The notes beneath the pieces are model-generated. The model worked only from the letters and a program-made list of their open reading frames with translations, ran no database searches and was not told where the DNA came from. Positions 35,405 through 44,463 of a DNA stretch of 64,000 bases are shown piece by piece (the stretch's first letter is position 1; each line of letters begins with the position of its first letter). This stretch comes from DATATB01 sp036268995 (lineage in GTDB: Bacteria; Planctomycetota; Planctomycetia; Pirellulales; PNKZ01). The translations under genes were made by a program, and so were the position numbers. The stretch covers positions 28,840 to 92,839 of the forward strand of contig DATATB010000113.1 in assembly GCA_036268995.1 (NCBI GenBank), given 5' to 3'.

Positions 35405-36985
35405 ATGGTCTCGCTGCAGGCGGCGATGTTGGCGTTGGCTCTCGGTGGTGGCGGTGGTGGTGAAACCGTGCTGCTGGACTTCTCGGCAAGCTGGTGCGGG
35501 CCATGCCGGCAGATGGAGCCGATCGTCGCCCAGTTGATCGCCCAAGGCTATCCGGTTCGCAAAGTCGACATCGACCGCGACCGGGCCCTCGCCGCCCAAT
35601 ACCAGGTGACCGGCGTGCCATGCTTTGTAATGCTCGTCGACGGCCAGGAGACCGATCGCATTATCGGCGGCACCAGCCGACAGCAACTCGAACAATTGCT
35701 GCGCTCAGGCATGACCCGGCCAAGCCAGGCTGCAGTGACCGCCGCGCAAACCCCCGCCACGCCGCCGACCGCTCAAGTCGCAAGCGCGCTTGCACAAACG
35801 GCACCGCCGAACCGCCGCATTCCCAGCCTTCGCAGCGGCCCGCCGCTGGTGGCAGTCACCCGGCCGGCCCGCACGTCGACCGTTGAAACCTCGACCACCG
35901 AGCCGAGCCCCGTCGACGAAAACGTGCCGGTCGCGGACGCACAAAAGCCGAATGCAATTCCGAGCGAGCTCGCCAGCCGGTTGCTGGCGGCTAGCGTGCG
36001 GCTGAAGATCGACGACCCCAGCGGCCGTTCGGTGGGCTCGGGCACGATCATCGACGCGCGAGCCGGCGAAGCGCTGATCCTGACTTGCGGGCACGTGTTC
36101 CGCGATTCGCAGGGCAAAGGCAAGATCCTAGTCGATCTGTTCGGCCCCGGGGCGCCGCAAGGCGTGCCGGCGCGGCTGATTGGTTACGACTTGAAGACCG
36201 ACTTGGGCCTCCTGAGCATCAAGCCGGGCACGAAAGTCGCCACCGCGCCGCTAGCGCCCGCCGATTACCAGGTGCAGTCGCGTGAAGCGGTGACCAACGT
36301 CGGGTGCAACCACGGCGCCGACCCCACCGCCCGCGCGAGCCAGATTTCGAGCATCAATAAGTATCTCGGCCCCGCCAATGTGCAGGTGGCTGGCCAACCG
36401 GTGGAAGGCCGCAGCGGCGGCGGATTGTTCAATGCCGCCGGCCAGGTGATCGGCGTGTGCAATGCGGCCGACCCGGCCGACAACGAAGGTCTGTACGCCG
36501 CATTGCCGGCCATTTACGGCGAACTCGATCGACTGCGATTGCGGCAAGTGCTCGCCAACACCGCGCCCGCAATGTCCACCGAGCCGGCCGAATCGGCCAC
36601 GCTGCTGGCCATGCCGCACCGCATGCCCACGTCAAACTTGGAACCAGGGCAGGCGAGCAACCAGCCCGCCGTAGCGACCACGCTTAATCCGCAAGAGGCC
36701 ACGCTGCTGAGCGAACTGAAAGGCAAGACGGCCGGCGCGGAGGTGATCTGCATCGTCCGCTCACTGACCGATCCGCGAGCCAAGAGCGAGATTATTGTGC
36801 TGGATCGGGCATCGCCCGACTTTCTCGAGAGCCTGGCGGTCGACCGCCAGCGGCAAGAAGGCCGGCGCCTCACGTCCATGTCGATCAAACACGATCAGCA
36901 CGGCAATCAACCGTCGCCAGCCTGGCAGCCAACATGGAAGCCAGTCGAAGCCAACAGCCCCGCGAAGCTGGAAGCGGCGGAATGA
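35405..36985 (+). CDS. Thioredoxin-trypsin-like protease fusion
   Basis: A 526-residue protein. Residues about 19-105 form a thioredoxin domain with active site WCGPC (Cys31, Cys34) and cis-Pro loop TGVPCFVM. After a Pro/Thr-rich linker a trypsin-like domain follows: SVGSGTIIDARAG, His in LTCGHVFRDS, Asp in DLKTDLGLLSI, Ser in GRSGGGLFNAAG, so the triad looks complete. The C-terminal 100 residues are low-complexity. ATG 35405 is chosen for AAGGAGG upstream. It has a hydrophobic N-terminus but no classic signal peptide. It may reduce and degrade damaged envelope proteins; this is inference. Confidence 0.85.
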   Translation: MVSLQAAMLALALGGGGGGETVLLDFSASWCGPCRQMEPIVAQLIAQGYPVRKVDIDRDRALAAQYQVTGVPCFVMLVDGQETDRIIGGTSRQQLEQLLRSGMTRPSQAAVTAAQTPATPPTAQVASALAQTAPPNRRIPSLRSGPPLVAVTRPARTSTVETSTTEPSPVDENVPVADAQKPNAIPSELASRLLAASVRLKIDDPSGRSVGSGTIIDARAGEALILTCGHVFRDSQGKGKILVDLFGPGAPQGVPARLIGYDLKTDLGLLSIKPGTKVATAPLAPADYQVQSREAVTNVGCNHGADPTARASQISSINKYLGPANVQVAGQPVEGRSGGGLFNAAGQVIGVCNAADPADNEGLYAALPAIYGELDRLRLRQVLANTAPAMSTEPAESATLLAMPHRMPTSNLEPGQASNQPAVATTLNPQEATLLSELKGKTAGAEVICIVRSLTDPRAKSEIIVLDRASPDFLESLAVDRQRQEGRRLTSMSIKHDQHGNQPSPAWQPTWKPVEANSPAKLEAAE

Positions 36986-37000
36986 AGCCTGCGTTTTCCG

Positions 37001-37035
37001 GCATTCATCCTTCCGCATTCATCGTTCCGCATTTC
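37001..37035. repeat. 14-bp repeats (2 x 7 bp) at convergent gene ends
   Basis: gcattcatccttcc, gcattcatcgttcc and gcatttc follow each other with a 14-bp period made of two heptads. The TGA stop of the LutA-like gene (37021-37019, minus) falls inside. The heptads resemble those at 14503-14586. Confidence 0.7.
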
Positions 37036-37741
37036 CCAGTATCTCGGCCAAATGCAGCGGCCGCACTCGACTCCCCTGGCGGCGCAAGCGCCCGCCGATG
37101 TTCATTAGGCAGCCGGTGTCAGTGCTCACGACGGCGTCGGCGCCCGTCTGCTCGATGCATTTGACCTTGTCATCGACCATCGAGGTCGAAATCTCCGGAT
37201 ACCGGACGGCGAACGAGCCGCCGAAGCCGCAGCACTGATCGGCTCGGGCCAGCGGGACATAAGTCAATCCGGCCACGTGCTGCAAAAGCGTTTCGCACTG
37301 GCCTGAAAGGCCCAGGCCGCGCAGGTGGCAGGCGTAGTGATACGTCACCTTCGCGGCGAAGCGGGCGCCGACATCGGTCACTTGCAGACGGTTCACCAGC
37401 AAGTCGCTCAGCTCATACGTTCGCCGGGCCAGTTCCACGGCGCGCGGGTGCCAGACCGGGTCGTCGTGCAAGATGTGCGGGAACTCGAGCTTGATCATCG
37501 CGGCGCACGAACCAGAGGGCAGCACCACGGTTTCGCAGTCCTCGAGAGCCGCGATCGTCTGCTGCGCTTGGCGGCGTGCGAGATCCGTGAAGCCGCTGTT
37601 ATAGAAGGGCTGGCCACAGCAGGTCTGTCCCGCTGGAAACAACACCTCGTGCCCCAGCCGCCGCAGCAAACGCACCGTGGCTTGCCCGGCCTCGGGCCGC
37701 AGCACGTCGGCCAGGCAGGTGATGAACAGCGCGATTCGCAT
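37019..37741 (-). CDS. LutA/YkgE-family Cys-rich Fe-S protein
   Basis: A 240-residue protein with two CCG-type cysteine-rich motifs: AGQTCCGQPFYNSGF and ADQCCGFGGSFAVR, plus a C-terminal DTGCLMNIGG. This is the LutA/YkgE subunit of lactate-utilisation complexes, which bind iron-sulfur clusters and pass electrons from L-lactate oxidation. The usual LutB and LutC partners are not in this window. Its stop codon lies in a heptad repeat and it is convergent with the thioredoxin-trypsin gene. Confidence 0.85.
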   Translation of the reverse strand: MRIALFITCLADVLRPEAGQATVRLLRRLGHEVLFPAGQTCCGQPFYNSGFTDLARRQAQQTIAALEDCETVVLPSGSCAAMIKLEFPHILHDDPVWHPRAVELARRTYELSDLLVNRLQVTDVGARFAAKVTYHYACHLRGLGLSGQCETLLQHVAGLTYVPLARADQCCGFGGSFAVRYPEISTSMVDDKVKCIEQTGADAVVSTDTGCLMNIGGRLRRQGSRVRPLHLAEILGNAER

Positions 37742-37750
37742 GCTGGGGGA

Positions 37751-37764
37751 TTGTCAGTTGTCAG
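37751..37764. repeat. Two copies of the heptamer TTGTCAG
   Basis: ttgtcag is repeated twice in the gap between the LutA-like gene and the following exported protein. It matches the TTGTCAG unit described as STRR2 in cyanobacteria, though two copies alone are weak evidence. Confidence 0.5.
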
Positions 37765-37770
37765 TGATTG

Positions 37771-38070
37771 TTATTCTGCGGAGCGGGCTTCGATGTCGGA
37801 GGCTATCAGTTCAGTGCCTTTTGTTTGGGCATTGATTTTGACGCGATCGCCCGTTTCCAGGTCTTCGAGTTTGGCCGGCTTGGCGTCGCGGGTGATTTTG
37901 GTCTTCGCGGTGACGACAAAGTCGTCGTTGTCGCCATCCTTATCGACGACCGTGACTTTGCCGTCGCCCGCCACGATCACTTTGCCTTCGTACAAGCGCG
38001 TGGCGGCCAAGGCCAGGCTCGTTGCCAGCAGCAGGCCGATCAAAAAGAAACCCAAGCGGTACTTAAGCAT
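37771..38070 (-). CDS. Small exported OB-fold-like protein
   Basis: A 99-residue protein with a signal peptide (to about residue 22, ALAATRL) and a short beta-rich domain (YEGKVIVAGDGKVTVVDKDG, then TKITRDAKPAKLEDLETG) of the kind seen in DUF5666-like exported domains. Function unknown. ATG 38070 is supported by AAAGGAG six bases upstream. Same strand as the two-component pair but 83 bp after the kinase stop. Confidence 0.75.
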   Translation of the reverse strand: MLKYRLGFFLIGLLLATSLALAATRLYEGKVIVAGDGKVTVVDKDGDNDDFVVTAKTKITRDAKPAKLEDLETGDRVKINAQTKGTELIASDIEARSAE

Positions 38071-38153
38071 GGACGGCTCCTTTCGGGCTCGGCGGGCCCG
38101 CAGCGAGGACGATGCATAGGAAACAACGCTGAATGATACGCCGGCGCGGCGCG

Positions 38154-39614
38154 TCAGGCGACCGGCGAACTTTCGATGTTTTTCAGCGGCAGGCCGATTT
38201 CGTCGCGGCGGGCCGCTTCGGCCAAGGGCAAGGTCACGGTCACGGTCGTTCCCTGGCCGAGCGTGCTCTCGACCTTGATCGTGCCATTGTGCGCGGCCAC
38301 GATCGAGCTGCAAATGCTCAGGCCCAAGCCCGTGCCGCCGGAGCGATCTTTGCGCTGCCGCGATTTGTCGCCGCGATAAAATCGCTCGCACACGTGGGGC
38401 AGATCTTCGCTGGTGATGCCCATGCCGGTGTCGGCGACTTCGAGCACCGCGTGCCGCGCCAGGTCGCGACGCACGCTGACGGTGATCGTTCCGCCGGCGC
38501 GGCTGAACTTGATGGCGTTGTCGATCAGGTTGTTGACGACTTGCCGCAGACGGTTGGCGTCGCCGTAGATCAGGACGGGCCCCTGGCACTCGAGCCGCAG
38601 CTTGAGGTCGGCGGCTTCGGCCACGCCCACGAACATTTCGTGCGATTTCTGGGCCACTTGCTCCAGGCGGAACGCGTCGGGGCTGATCTCCAGGCGGCCG
38701 GCGTCGCTTTCGGCCAGCAGCAGCATCTGGTTGACCAGGTCGCGCAGCACGCCGCATTCTTCGAGCGTTTCACCCAGCAACTCGTGATATTCTTCGGCGC
38801 TGCGATCGGCATTCAATCCGACTTCCAGCGAGTTCTGGATGGCGGCCAGCGGCGAGCGCAGCTCGTGCGCGGCATTGGCCGTGAACTGCCGATTCTGCGT
38901 GATGTAGGCGGCGATGCGGTCGAGCAGGGCGTTGACGGTCTGCGAGAGTCGATCCAGCTCGTCGCGCGTGCCGCGGATTTGCAGCCGCTCTTCCAGGTTC
39001 GAAGGATGCAGCCGGGCCGTGGTGTCGATGATGCGCGCCAACGGGCGCGTGGCCCGGCCGGCCAGCCAATAGCCGCCCAGCGGCGACACCAGCAGCACCA
39101 CCGCTCCGGCAATCAGCATCGTGTTGGTCAGCTTGGCGACGTCGTCCTGCACCGGCGCCAGCGAAGAGCCGACGCGAAGCCAATACAACCGCGGATCGGT
39201 GTCCTTGAGCTGCTCTTGCACGACGCGGTACTTTTCGATGGTCGTGGGCCGGCGAGCGACAATCGGCGGCGGCGGCACGCTGCTGACCGGCGGCAGCGAG
39301 CCGCTTTCCCACTGCACGGCTCCCCGGCGATCGAGCAGTTGCACGTACAGTCCGCGATGCGCGTGGGTGCTGACCTTGCGTTCCAGCTCGTGTTCGATTT
39401 GCTCCAGGTTCGGCAGAAATTCCTGGACGGTGAGGCGCATTTCCAGCGCGTCGTCCTCGAGCAGTTGATCGGTCTCTTTCAGCAGCGCCAGTCGCAGCGC
39501 CTCGCGCACGCCGATCAGCGTGAAGGCGACGACCAGGAAGACCGTGACGGTGTTCCAGACCGTGAGCCGAAAATGCAGGCTGCCGAAAACTTCTCTAGGA
39601 CTCGCGAAGCGCAT
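38154..39614 (-). CDS. Membrane sensor histidine kinase (OmpR-partner type)
   Basis: A 486-residue kinase: transmembrane helix about 17-38, a periplasmic sensor (40-165), a second helix about 165-186, HAMP (185-240), HisKA with His250 in NAAHELRSPLAAI, and HATPase_c with NLIDNAIKFS, DTGMGI, GGTGLGLS and GQGTTVTVTL. This architecture suits metal- or envelope-stress sensing (CusS/QseC-like), but the stimulus is not readable. It overlaps the upstream response-regulator stop by 20 bp and is co-transcribed with it. Confidence 0.93.
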   Translation of the reverse strand: MRFASPREVFGSLHFRLTVWNTVTVFLVVAFTLIGVREALRLALLKETDQLLEDDALEMRLTVQEFLPNLEQIEHELERKVSTHAHRGLYVQLLDRRGAVQWESGSLPPVSSVPPPPIVARRPTTIEKYRVVQEQLKDTDPRLYWLRVGSSLAPVQDDVAKLTNTMLIAGAVVLLVSPLGGYWLAGRATRPLARIIDTTARLHPSNLEERLQIRGTRDELDRLSQTVNALLDRIAAYITQNRQFTANAAHELRSPLAAIQNSLEVGLNADRSAEEYHELLGETLEECGVLRDLVNQMLLLAESDAGRLEISPDAFRLEQVAQKSHEMFVGVAEAADLKLRLECQGPVLIYGDANRLRQVVNNLIDNAIKFSRAGGTITVSVRRDLARHAVLEVADTGMGITSEDLPHVCERFYRGDKSRQRKDRSGGTGLGLSICSSIVAAHNGTIKVESTLGQGTTVTVTLPLAEAARRDEIGLPLKNIESSPVA

Positions 39615-40266
39615 AACCCCGCCCCCGGACGGTCAGAATCAGCGACTGGCCGAAGCCGCGATCCAGCTTGCCGCGCAGTCGATTAATGTGCACGTCGATG
39701 ACGTTGGTCGTACCGTCCCAATCGGTTTCCCACAGGTGTTCGCACAGCATTTTGCGCGTCACGACTTTGCCGGCAAAGCGCATCAGGTATTCCAGCAGGC
39801 TGAACTCGGTCGGCGTGAGCTCGCATTCGGCCGTACCGCGCGTCGCGCGGCGCGTGGCCAGGTCGAGCCGCAAATCGCCGACCTCGAGCGTGGCCGACGG
39901 CCGGCTGACGCTGCGGCGGCAGACGGCCTCGATCCGCGCCATCAGCTCGACGAACGAAAACGGTTTGACCAGGTAATCGTCGGCCCCGACGGTCAGGCCT
40001 TCGACCCGCTCTTCGATCGCGCCGCGCGCGGTGAGCAGGATCACCGGCGTGAGGATCCGCTCGTTGCGGAGCGTCTTCAACACGTCCAGCCCCGGCAGGC
40101 CGGGCAGCATGAGATCGAGCGTGATCGCATCGAAGCGTTGCGAACGCCCCAGCTCGAGGCCGCGAATGCCGTCGCGCACCCAGACGCATTGGTGACCGGC
40201 TTCTTGAAAGCCTTTTTGCAGCGACTTTCCGATCAGGGGATCATCTTCGACGATCAACAGGTCCAT
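39595..40266 (-). CDS. OmpR/PhoB-family response regulator
   Basis: A 223-residue regulator. The receiver has phosphoacceptor Asp51 (ITLDLMLPGLPG) and conserved Lys in LVKPFSF; the C-terminal winged helix has LEVGDLRLDLATRRATRG, LTPTEFSLLEYLM and TNVIDVHINRLRGKLDRG. It is the first gene of the two-component operon and probably controls genes for the signal sensed by the kinase; targets are unknown. The upstream region to 40928 is long. Confidence 0.94.
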   Translation of the reverse strand: MDLLIVEDDPLIGKSLQKGFQEAGHQCVWVRDGIRGLELGRSQRFDAITLDLMLPGLPGLDVLKTLRNERILTPVILLTARGAIEERVEGLTVGADDYLVKPFSFVELMARIEAVCRRSVSRPSATLEVGDLRLDLATRRATRGTAECELTPTEFSLLEYLMRFAGKVVTRKMLCEHLWETDWDGTTNVIDVHINRLRGKLDRGFGQSLILTVRGRGYALRES

Positions 40267-40928
40267 TGATGTGAGCTACCGAGAGCCAGAGCGGGACGCG
40301 AAAGAAACCTTGGGGGCGGCCACGATTGCAACAGCGCGTCGATCAACGATCATCATCGCTTGCGGCAAGTTGCCTGGATTCCATTCCACCTCGCTATAGG
40401 GGTGGCTGTCAAATCGAACGGAACTTTCCGCTCGGTGGGCGGTGCGCTGCTCGGGCGACTGAGGCCCCCGCCGTTGCGCAGGCGGCGAGCGGCTGCGAAT
40501 GAATTATGATCGCAGCGCAAGAAGATTACGAATTATTAATCTACCCCCATATTGGCACTGTTTTCACGCATTCTTAGAATCCCGGGTGATTCATCGAGAC
40601 TGTGTGGCCGCGCTTTCGGTTCTGATGCGATCATCTTGGCGATGACCGCGCTGCTCCCGGAAGCGAATCGAATACGAATCTGGCCGTGATCCGAGGTCTC
40701 GACTAAAGGGCAACTTCTTCTTGGCATCGCTGGGTGCCCGGTCGCTGTACAGGACCAGGGGACATTTCGCGCGCTGGCTTCGTGGCACATTCAGTGTCCG
40801 AGTGCGGATTGGCCGGAAAACGAGGAAGATCTGCGCTAATCACCGCATTGGCTCGGACGGTTAACTCAATTTTCATGTGGTTGCGCCGGTAGCGAAAATC
40901 CGTTGCCTGCATGGCGAAAGGATCGTGA
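40267..40928. other. 662-bp divergent intergenic region
   Basis: This region separates the two-component operon (minus) from sbtA (plus). It holds no convincing gene; the minus frame 40536-40790 has no family, no ribosome-binding site and scrambled composition. An AT-rich palindrome GATTA-TAATC lies at 40523-40540, lower in GC than its surroundings, and may be an operator. AAAGGA six bases before ATG 40929 is the sbtA ribosome-binding site. Confidence 0.5.
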
Positions 40929-42323
40929 ATGGACCATAGCATGCTCCACGAATTCTGGGAGAACTTCCGGCACAATCTGTTTAAGCCGTTGCTCCTGTTT
41001 TTTTACATGGGATTCGCGGTCCCGATTCTGGGCGTGGCCTTCGAGTTTCCCTACGTCCTATACCAGGGCCTTACCATTTACCTGCTGGTTTCGATCGGCT
41101 GGAAAGGTGGCGAGGAATTGGCATCGCTCTCCGCGGCCGAACTCAGCCAGGCCGCCGGCTTCATGGTCGTGGGCTTCGTGCTGAACTTTCTGTTGGGCAT
41201 TATCGCCTATGGCCTTTTGCGGGCCTTTACCAAGTTGCGCAAAGTAGATGCCGCGACGGTTGCCGCCTACTACGGTTCAGATTCCGCGGGCACTTTCGTC
41301 ACTTGCGTTGGCGTGCTTTCTGGAATTCAAGCCATAGTGCTAGCCACCGCATTGAGTTCGTCCAATGTCAATTCAATTGATCTGGGCCTCGGCAAAGAAG
41401 TCACGTCCGAACGAATCAGCAAAGCGCTGGAAGATCCAAAGTGGGTTAAGGACAGTAGTGCCCGAGGCATCGACGTGGAAAAAGTCGCGGCTGCGCGCGA
41501 CGCGAGCGACGAATATAAGCCGGCGGCCTACATGCCCGTGATGCTGGCCATCATGGAAATTCCAGGCTGCCTCGTGGGCCTGTTCCTCGTTTCACGAATG
41601 CGGCACGCCGGCATGGATCGCCTTGGCAATATGCCAGACGAACCGGGCTATAATCCCCTCGCCAAACCGGATCTGCCAGCGGCGGCGGCCGCTCACGGCG
41701 GCCATGGCCAACCACAGGCCGAAGATTTGATGCTCGAACCGGCCGGAACGGGCGAACCCGCGAAGCCACCAAGCATTTTTAGCCCGGCGCTGCTGCACGA
41801 AGTGTTTCTCAACCCCGGCCTGTTCTTACTCTTTGGCGGGATCATTATCGGCTTCATCAGTCGGCTGCAGGGAGAGAAGGTCACGGCCGACGACGACCCG
41901 GTATTCGTCGATCTATTCAAGGGACTGCTCTGCCTGTTTCTGCTGGAAATGGGGATGACGGCATCGCGGCGACTCAAGGATTTGCGGACTGCCGGCTGGC
42001 GATTTGTCGTTTTTGCACTTATTACGCCGAATATCTTTGCCACGATCGGCATGTGTACGGCGCACGCGTACTCGCTTGCGATCGGCGAACCGTTCCATTT
42101 AGGTACCTACGTGCTGTTTGCCGTGCTATGCGGCGCCGCTTCGTACATCGCAGTGCCGGCAGTGCAGCGACTGGCGATTCCCGAGGCTAGCCCCACGTTG
42201 CCGCTGGCCGCGTCTCTGGGCGTGACCTTCTCGTATAATGTCACCATCGGGATTCCGGTGTATATTGAGATCGCAAAAATGCTCAACCGCGCGCTCCCGC
42301 ACGGTTCGCATATCATCTCCTAG
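40929..42323 (+). CDS. sbtA: Sodium-dependent bicarbonate transporter SbtA-like
   Basis: A 464-residue integral membrane protein of the SbtA (DUF897) family, about ten helices: PLLLFFYMGFAVPILGVAFE, AAYYGSDSAGTFVTCVGVLS, MPVMLAIMEIPGCLVGLFLV, LFKGLLCLFLLEMGM and a C-terminal GVTFSYNVTIGIPVYIEIA. Family members import bicarbonate with sodium. Between the halves lies a hydrophilic Ala/Gly/His-rich loop (about 225-280, AAAHGGHGQPQ) longer than in many SbtA proteins. It is followed 39 bp later by an SbtB-like gene. Confidence 0.93.
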   Translation: MDHSMLHEFWENFRHNLFKPLLLFFYMGFAVPILGVAFEFPYVLYQGLTIYLLVSIGWKGGEELASLSAAELSQAAGFMVVGFVLNFLLGIIAYGLLRAFTKLRKVDAATVAAYYGSDSAGTFVTCVGVLSGIQAIVLATALSSSNVNSIDLGLGKEVTSERISKALEDPKWVKDSSARGIDVEKVAAARDASDEYKPAAYMPVMLAIMEIPGCLVGLFLVSRMRHAGMDRLGNMPDEPGYNPLAKPDLPAAAAAHGGHGQPQAEDLMLEPAGTGEPAKPPSIFSPALLHEVFLNPGLFLLFGGIIIGFISRLQGEKVTADDDPVFVDLFKGLLCLFLLEMGMTASRRLKDLRTAGWRFVVFALITPNIFATIGMCTAHAYSLAIGEPFHLGTYVLFAVLCGAASYIAVPAVQRLAIPEASPTLPLAASLGVTFSYNVTIGIPVYIEIAKMLNRALPHGSHIIS

Positions 42324-42362
42324 CGTCCACATTAGCGCGCCGGTCCACGAGGAGTTGCATCC

Positions 42363-42668
42363 ATGACTAGCCTGGTGTCGATTCGCCGCGTCACGGTCGT
42401 GGCGGACGTGGTGCTGGAAAATACGCTGCTGGAGAGCTTCACGCGCTTGGGCGCGCAGGGCTATACCATCGTCGAATGCCGCGGCAAGGGGCATCACACC
42501 GTGATCCCCGATCCGTACACGGGCCAGGCGCTAGTGCGCATCGAGTTGCTGGTGCAGCCCAAAGTGGCCGATGCCATTTTCGAATACCTGCACCGCGAAG
42601 TTTTCGAAAACTACGCCTGCGCCGCGTGCATCGAAACCGTCGACGTGGCCCCCGGCGATCGCTTCTGA
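42363..42668 (+). CDS. sbtB: PII-like protein, SbtB type
   Basis: A 101-residue PII-fold protein with a ferredoxin-like alpha/beta pattern (SIRRVTVVADVVLENTLLES, then GYTIVECRGKGHHTVI, LVRIELLVQPKVADAIFEYL). SbtB proteins bind adenyl nucleotides and regulate SbtA. The C-terminus ends CAACIETVDVAPGDRF, without the CGPxGC redox loop of many cyanobacterial SbtB proteins. GAGGAG is eight bases upstream. Same operon as sbtA. Confidence 0.87.
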   Translation: MTSLVSIRRVTVVADVVLENTLLESFTRLGAQGYTIVECRGKGHHTVIPDPYTGQALVRIELLVQPKVADAIFEYLHREVFENYACAACIETVDVAPGDRF

Positions 42669-43069
42669 AAAGCCCGGTTGCCCGGCTGGCGGTTGTCGAT
42701 CGCAGCATCCCCCCGTCGCGTCCGGGCCGGCTGCTGCGCATTGGGCGAGCGCCCATCGCTCCGCGGCTCGGCCCGCCGGCAAGCTAGCACTTGACGATCG
42801 CGCTGCTAGGGTTTAGTGTTTGGGTAAGATGCTCGCATTACAGAAGATTTGCGGGCGGTTGGCTACGGCCCCTAGTGGGGGCCGATCCATAGCCATCCAA
42901 CCGGCTTGGCCGCACGGCGCGGAAAGTCATAAGCCGTTTCTCAAAAACGACCTAGGCGCGATCGGCAGGCACCGGGCAAGCCCGGTGCGCTCCTTGGCAC
43001 TACTGAGAATGGCCTTCAACGCCCGATGAATCTCGGGGTGTCGGATTTTCGGAGCCGAGCGAGACCGAT
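42669..43069. other. 401-bp intergenic region with strong hairpins
   Basis: No gene is supported between sbtB and the desaturase. Two structures stand out: an imperfect hairpin at 42856-42903 with an inner GGCCCC-GGGGCC stem and outer CGGTTGGCTA/TAGCC...CCAACCG arms, and a 9-bp palindrome GCACCGGGC-GCCCGGTGC at 42969-42988. They may form sbtB's terminator, a small RNA, or a leader for the desaturase. Confidence 0.5.
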
Positions 43070-44458
43070 ATGCGTGCGAAACAGTTAGGCAAGACGCTCA
43101 ATAGTCGCGAGCTGAATGCCCTGATTCACCCGTTGCGCTACCGCGACAACTACCGCAACCTCGTCTACCTGGTGGCCGACTATCTGACGCTCGTGGCCAC
43201 GCTGGTGCCCGCCATTACGTTCGTGCATATGCGCGGCGCGTGGGGTCTGAGTTGGGCCTGGGACATCCCAGTCGTCGGCCTGGCCGTGATGCTCGTGGGC
43301 GTCGTGCAGCACCGGTTCGCGGGCCTGGGGCATGAAGGCGCGCACTATATTCTGCTCCGCAAGGTGTTCTGGAACGAGTTGGTCTCCGACCTGCTCTGCA
43401 TGTTCCCGCTGTTTTCGACGACGGCCCAGTACCGCCTGATCCACCTTGGCCATCACGAATACACCAACGATTGGGAGCGGGATCCGGAACTGCTGAATCT
43501 CGGCAAGACGCGGGCCATGGCCGAGTTTCCCATGAGCAAGTCCGAGTTCATCTACCGCTTCTTCATTCGCATCTTTTGGCCGCCCGCGCTGCTGCGCTAC
43601 ATGTGGGACAACATTTACGTCACCACCTTGGGCAACGGCGTGCACCCCTACGCCAAAACCGTCACCGAGCGCCGCGGCATGCTCGGCGGCTTTCGCATCA
43701 CCAGCCTGCTGGGCTTGGGCTACCTGGTGGCGATGATCGGCGTCATCGGCTATCTGAGCCACTTCGGCACGACGGCCCAGTTCGTCGCCGCGCCGCTGGT
43801 GCTGATGGCGGTCGCTTCAGCCGTGATTGCCGCGCTGCCGATGGATTGGTTCTTCCGCTCGGATCTCAAGCCGGTGTATTCGGCCAAAGTCACGAGCGTG
43901 ATGCGGCTGGGCTGGCTGACCGGGCTGCAAGTTATTCTGGCCGGTTCGTACTTCGTCACTGGCTTCGAGTGGGGCGTGTACTTCTGGCTGTTTTGGGTCG
44001 TGCCGCTGTTCACCAGCTTTCCGTACTACATGCTGTTGCGGGATCTGTACCAGCACGCCAATGCCGACGACGGCAAGTTGACCAACAGCCGCGTCATCTT
44101 TTGCAATCCGATTATGCGTTGGGCCATGTTCATCTACGGCCAGGACATCCACGTGACGCACCATCTGTATCCGGCGGTGCCACACTATAACCTGCCCGCC
44201 CTGCATCAATTGCTGGTGGAAAACAACCGCGAATATGCGGACCACGTCGTCGAGTGCCACGGCATGTTCTGGAACCGCAACGGCGAATTGACCATGCTCG
44301 ACGTCGTCGAAAAATCGACCTGCGAGCCCGAACACGCCGCCGCGCCGCACCACCCTGCCGCCGGCGATCAACCGCCGCGCCGATTCTCGACCCCGTCGAT
44401 GCTTACCAGCCATTTGAACGAACCGCTCATGCCCGTTCGCACGCAGCAGCACGGCTAA
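43070..44458 (+). CDS. Membrane fatty-acid desaturase
   Basis: A 462-residue desaturase. Three histidine boxes coordinate the di-iron centre: GHEGAH (about residue 90), HLGHHEYTN (about 125) and HVTHHLYP (about 365), with four or more membrane helices around them (VYLVADYLTLVATLVPAITF, VVGLAVMLVGVV and others). It introduces a double bond into membrane lipids and could adjust fluidity. Its electron donor is not in the window. Convergent with the phospholipase-D gene over a heptad repeat. Confidence 0.93.
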   Translation: MRAKQLGKTLNSRELNALIHPLRYRDNYRNLVYLVADYLTLVATLVPAITFVHMRGAWGLSWAWDIPVVGLAVMLVGVVQHRFAGLGHEGAHYILLRKVFWNELVSDLLCMFPLFSTTAQYRLIHLGHHEYTNDWERDPELLNLGKTRAMAEFPMSKSEFIYRFFIRIFWPPALLRYMWDNIYVTTLGNGVHPYAKTVTERRGMLGGFRITSLLGLGYLVAMIGVIGYLSHFGTTAQFVAAPLVLMAVASAVIAALPMDWFFRSDLKPVYSAKVTSVMRLGWLTGLQVILAGSYFVTGFEWGVYFWLFWVVPLFTSFPYYMLLRDLYQHANADDGKLTNSRVIFCNPIMRWAMFIYGQDIHVTHHLYPAVPHYNLPALHQLLVENNREYADHVVECHGMFWNRNGELTMLDVVEKSTCEPEHAAAPHHPAAGDQPPRRFSTPSMLTSHLNEPLMPVRTQQHG

Positions 44459-44463
44459 ACAAG

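Noticed and set aside
38133..39686. Plus-strand open frame of 517 codons opposite the histidine kinase
   Set aside because: It is the antisense shadow of a kinase with intact H, N, G1 and G2 boxes.
40536..40790. 84-codon minus-strand frame between the two-component operon and sbtA
   Set aside because: No ribosome-binding site and no recognisable domain; codon composition is unlike neighbouring genes.
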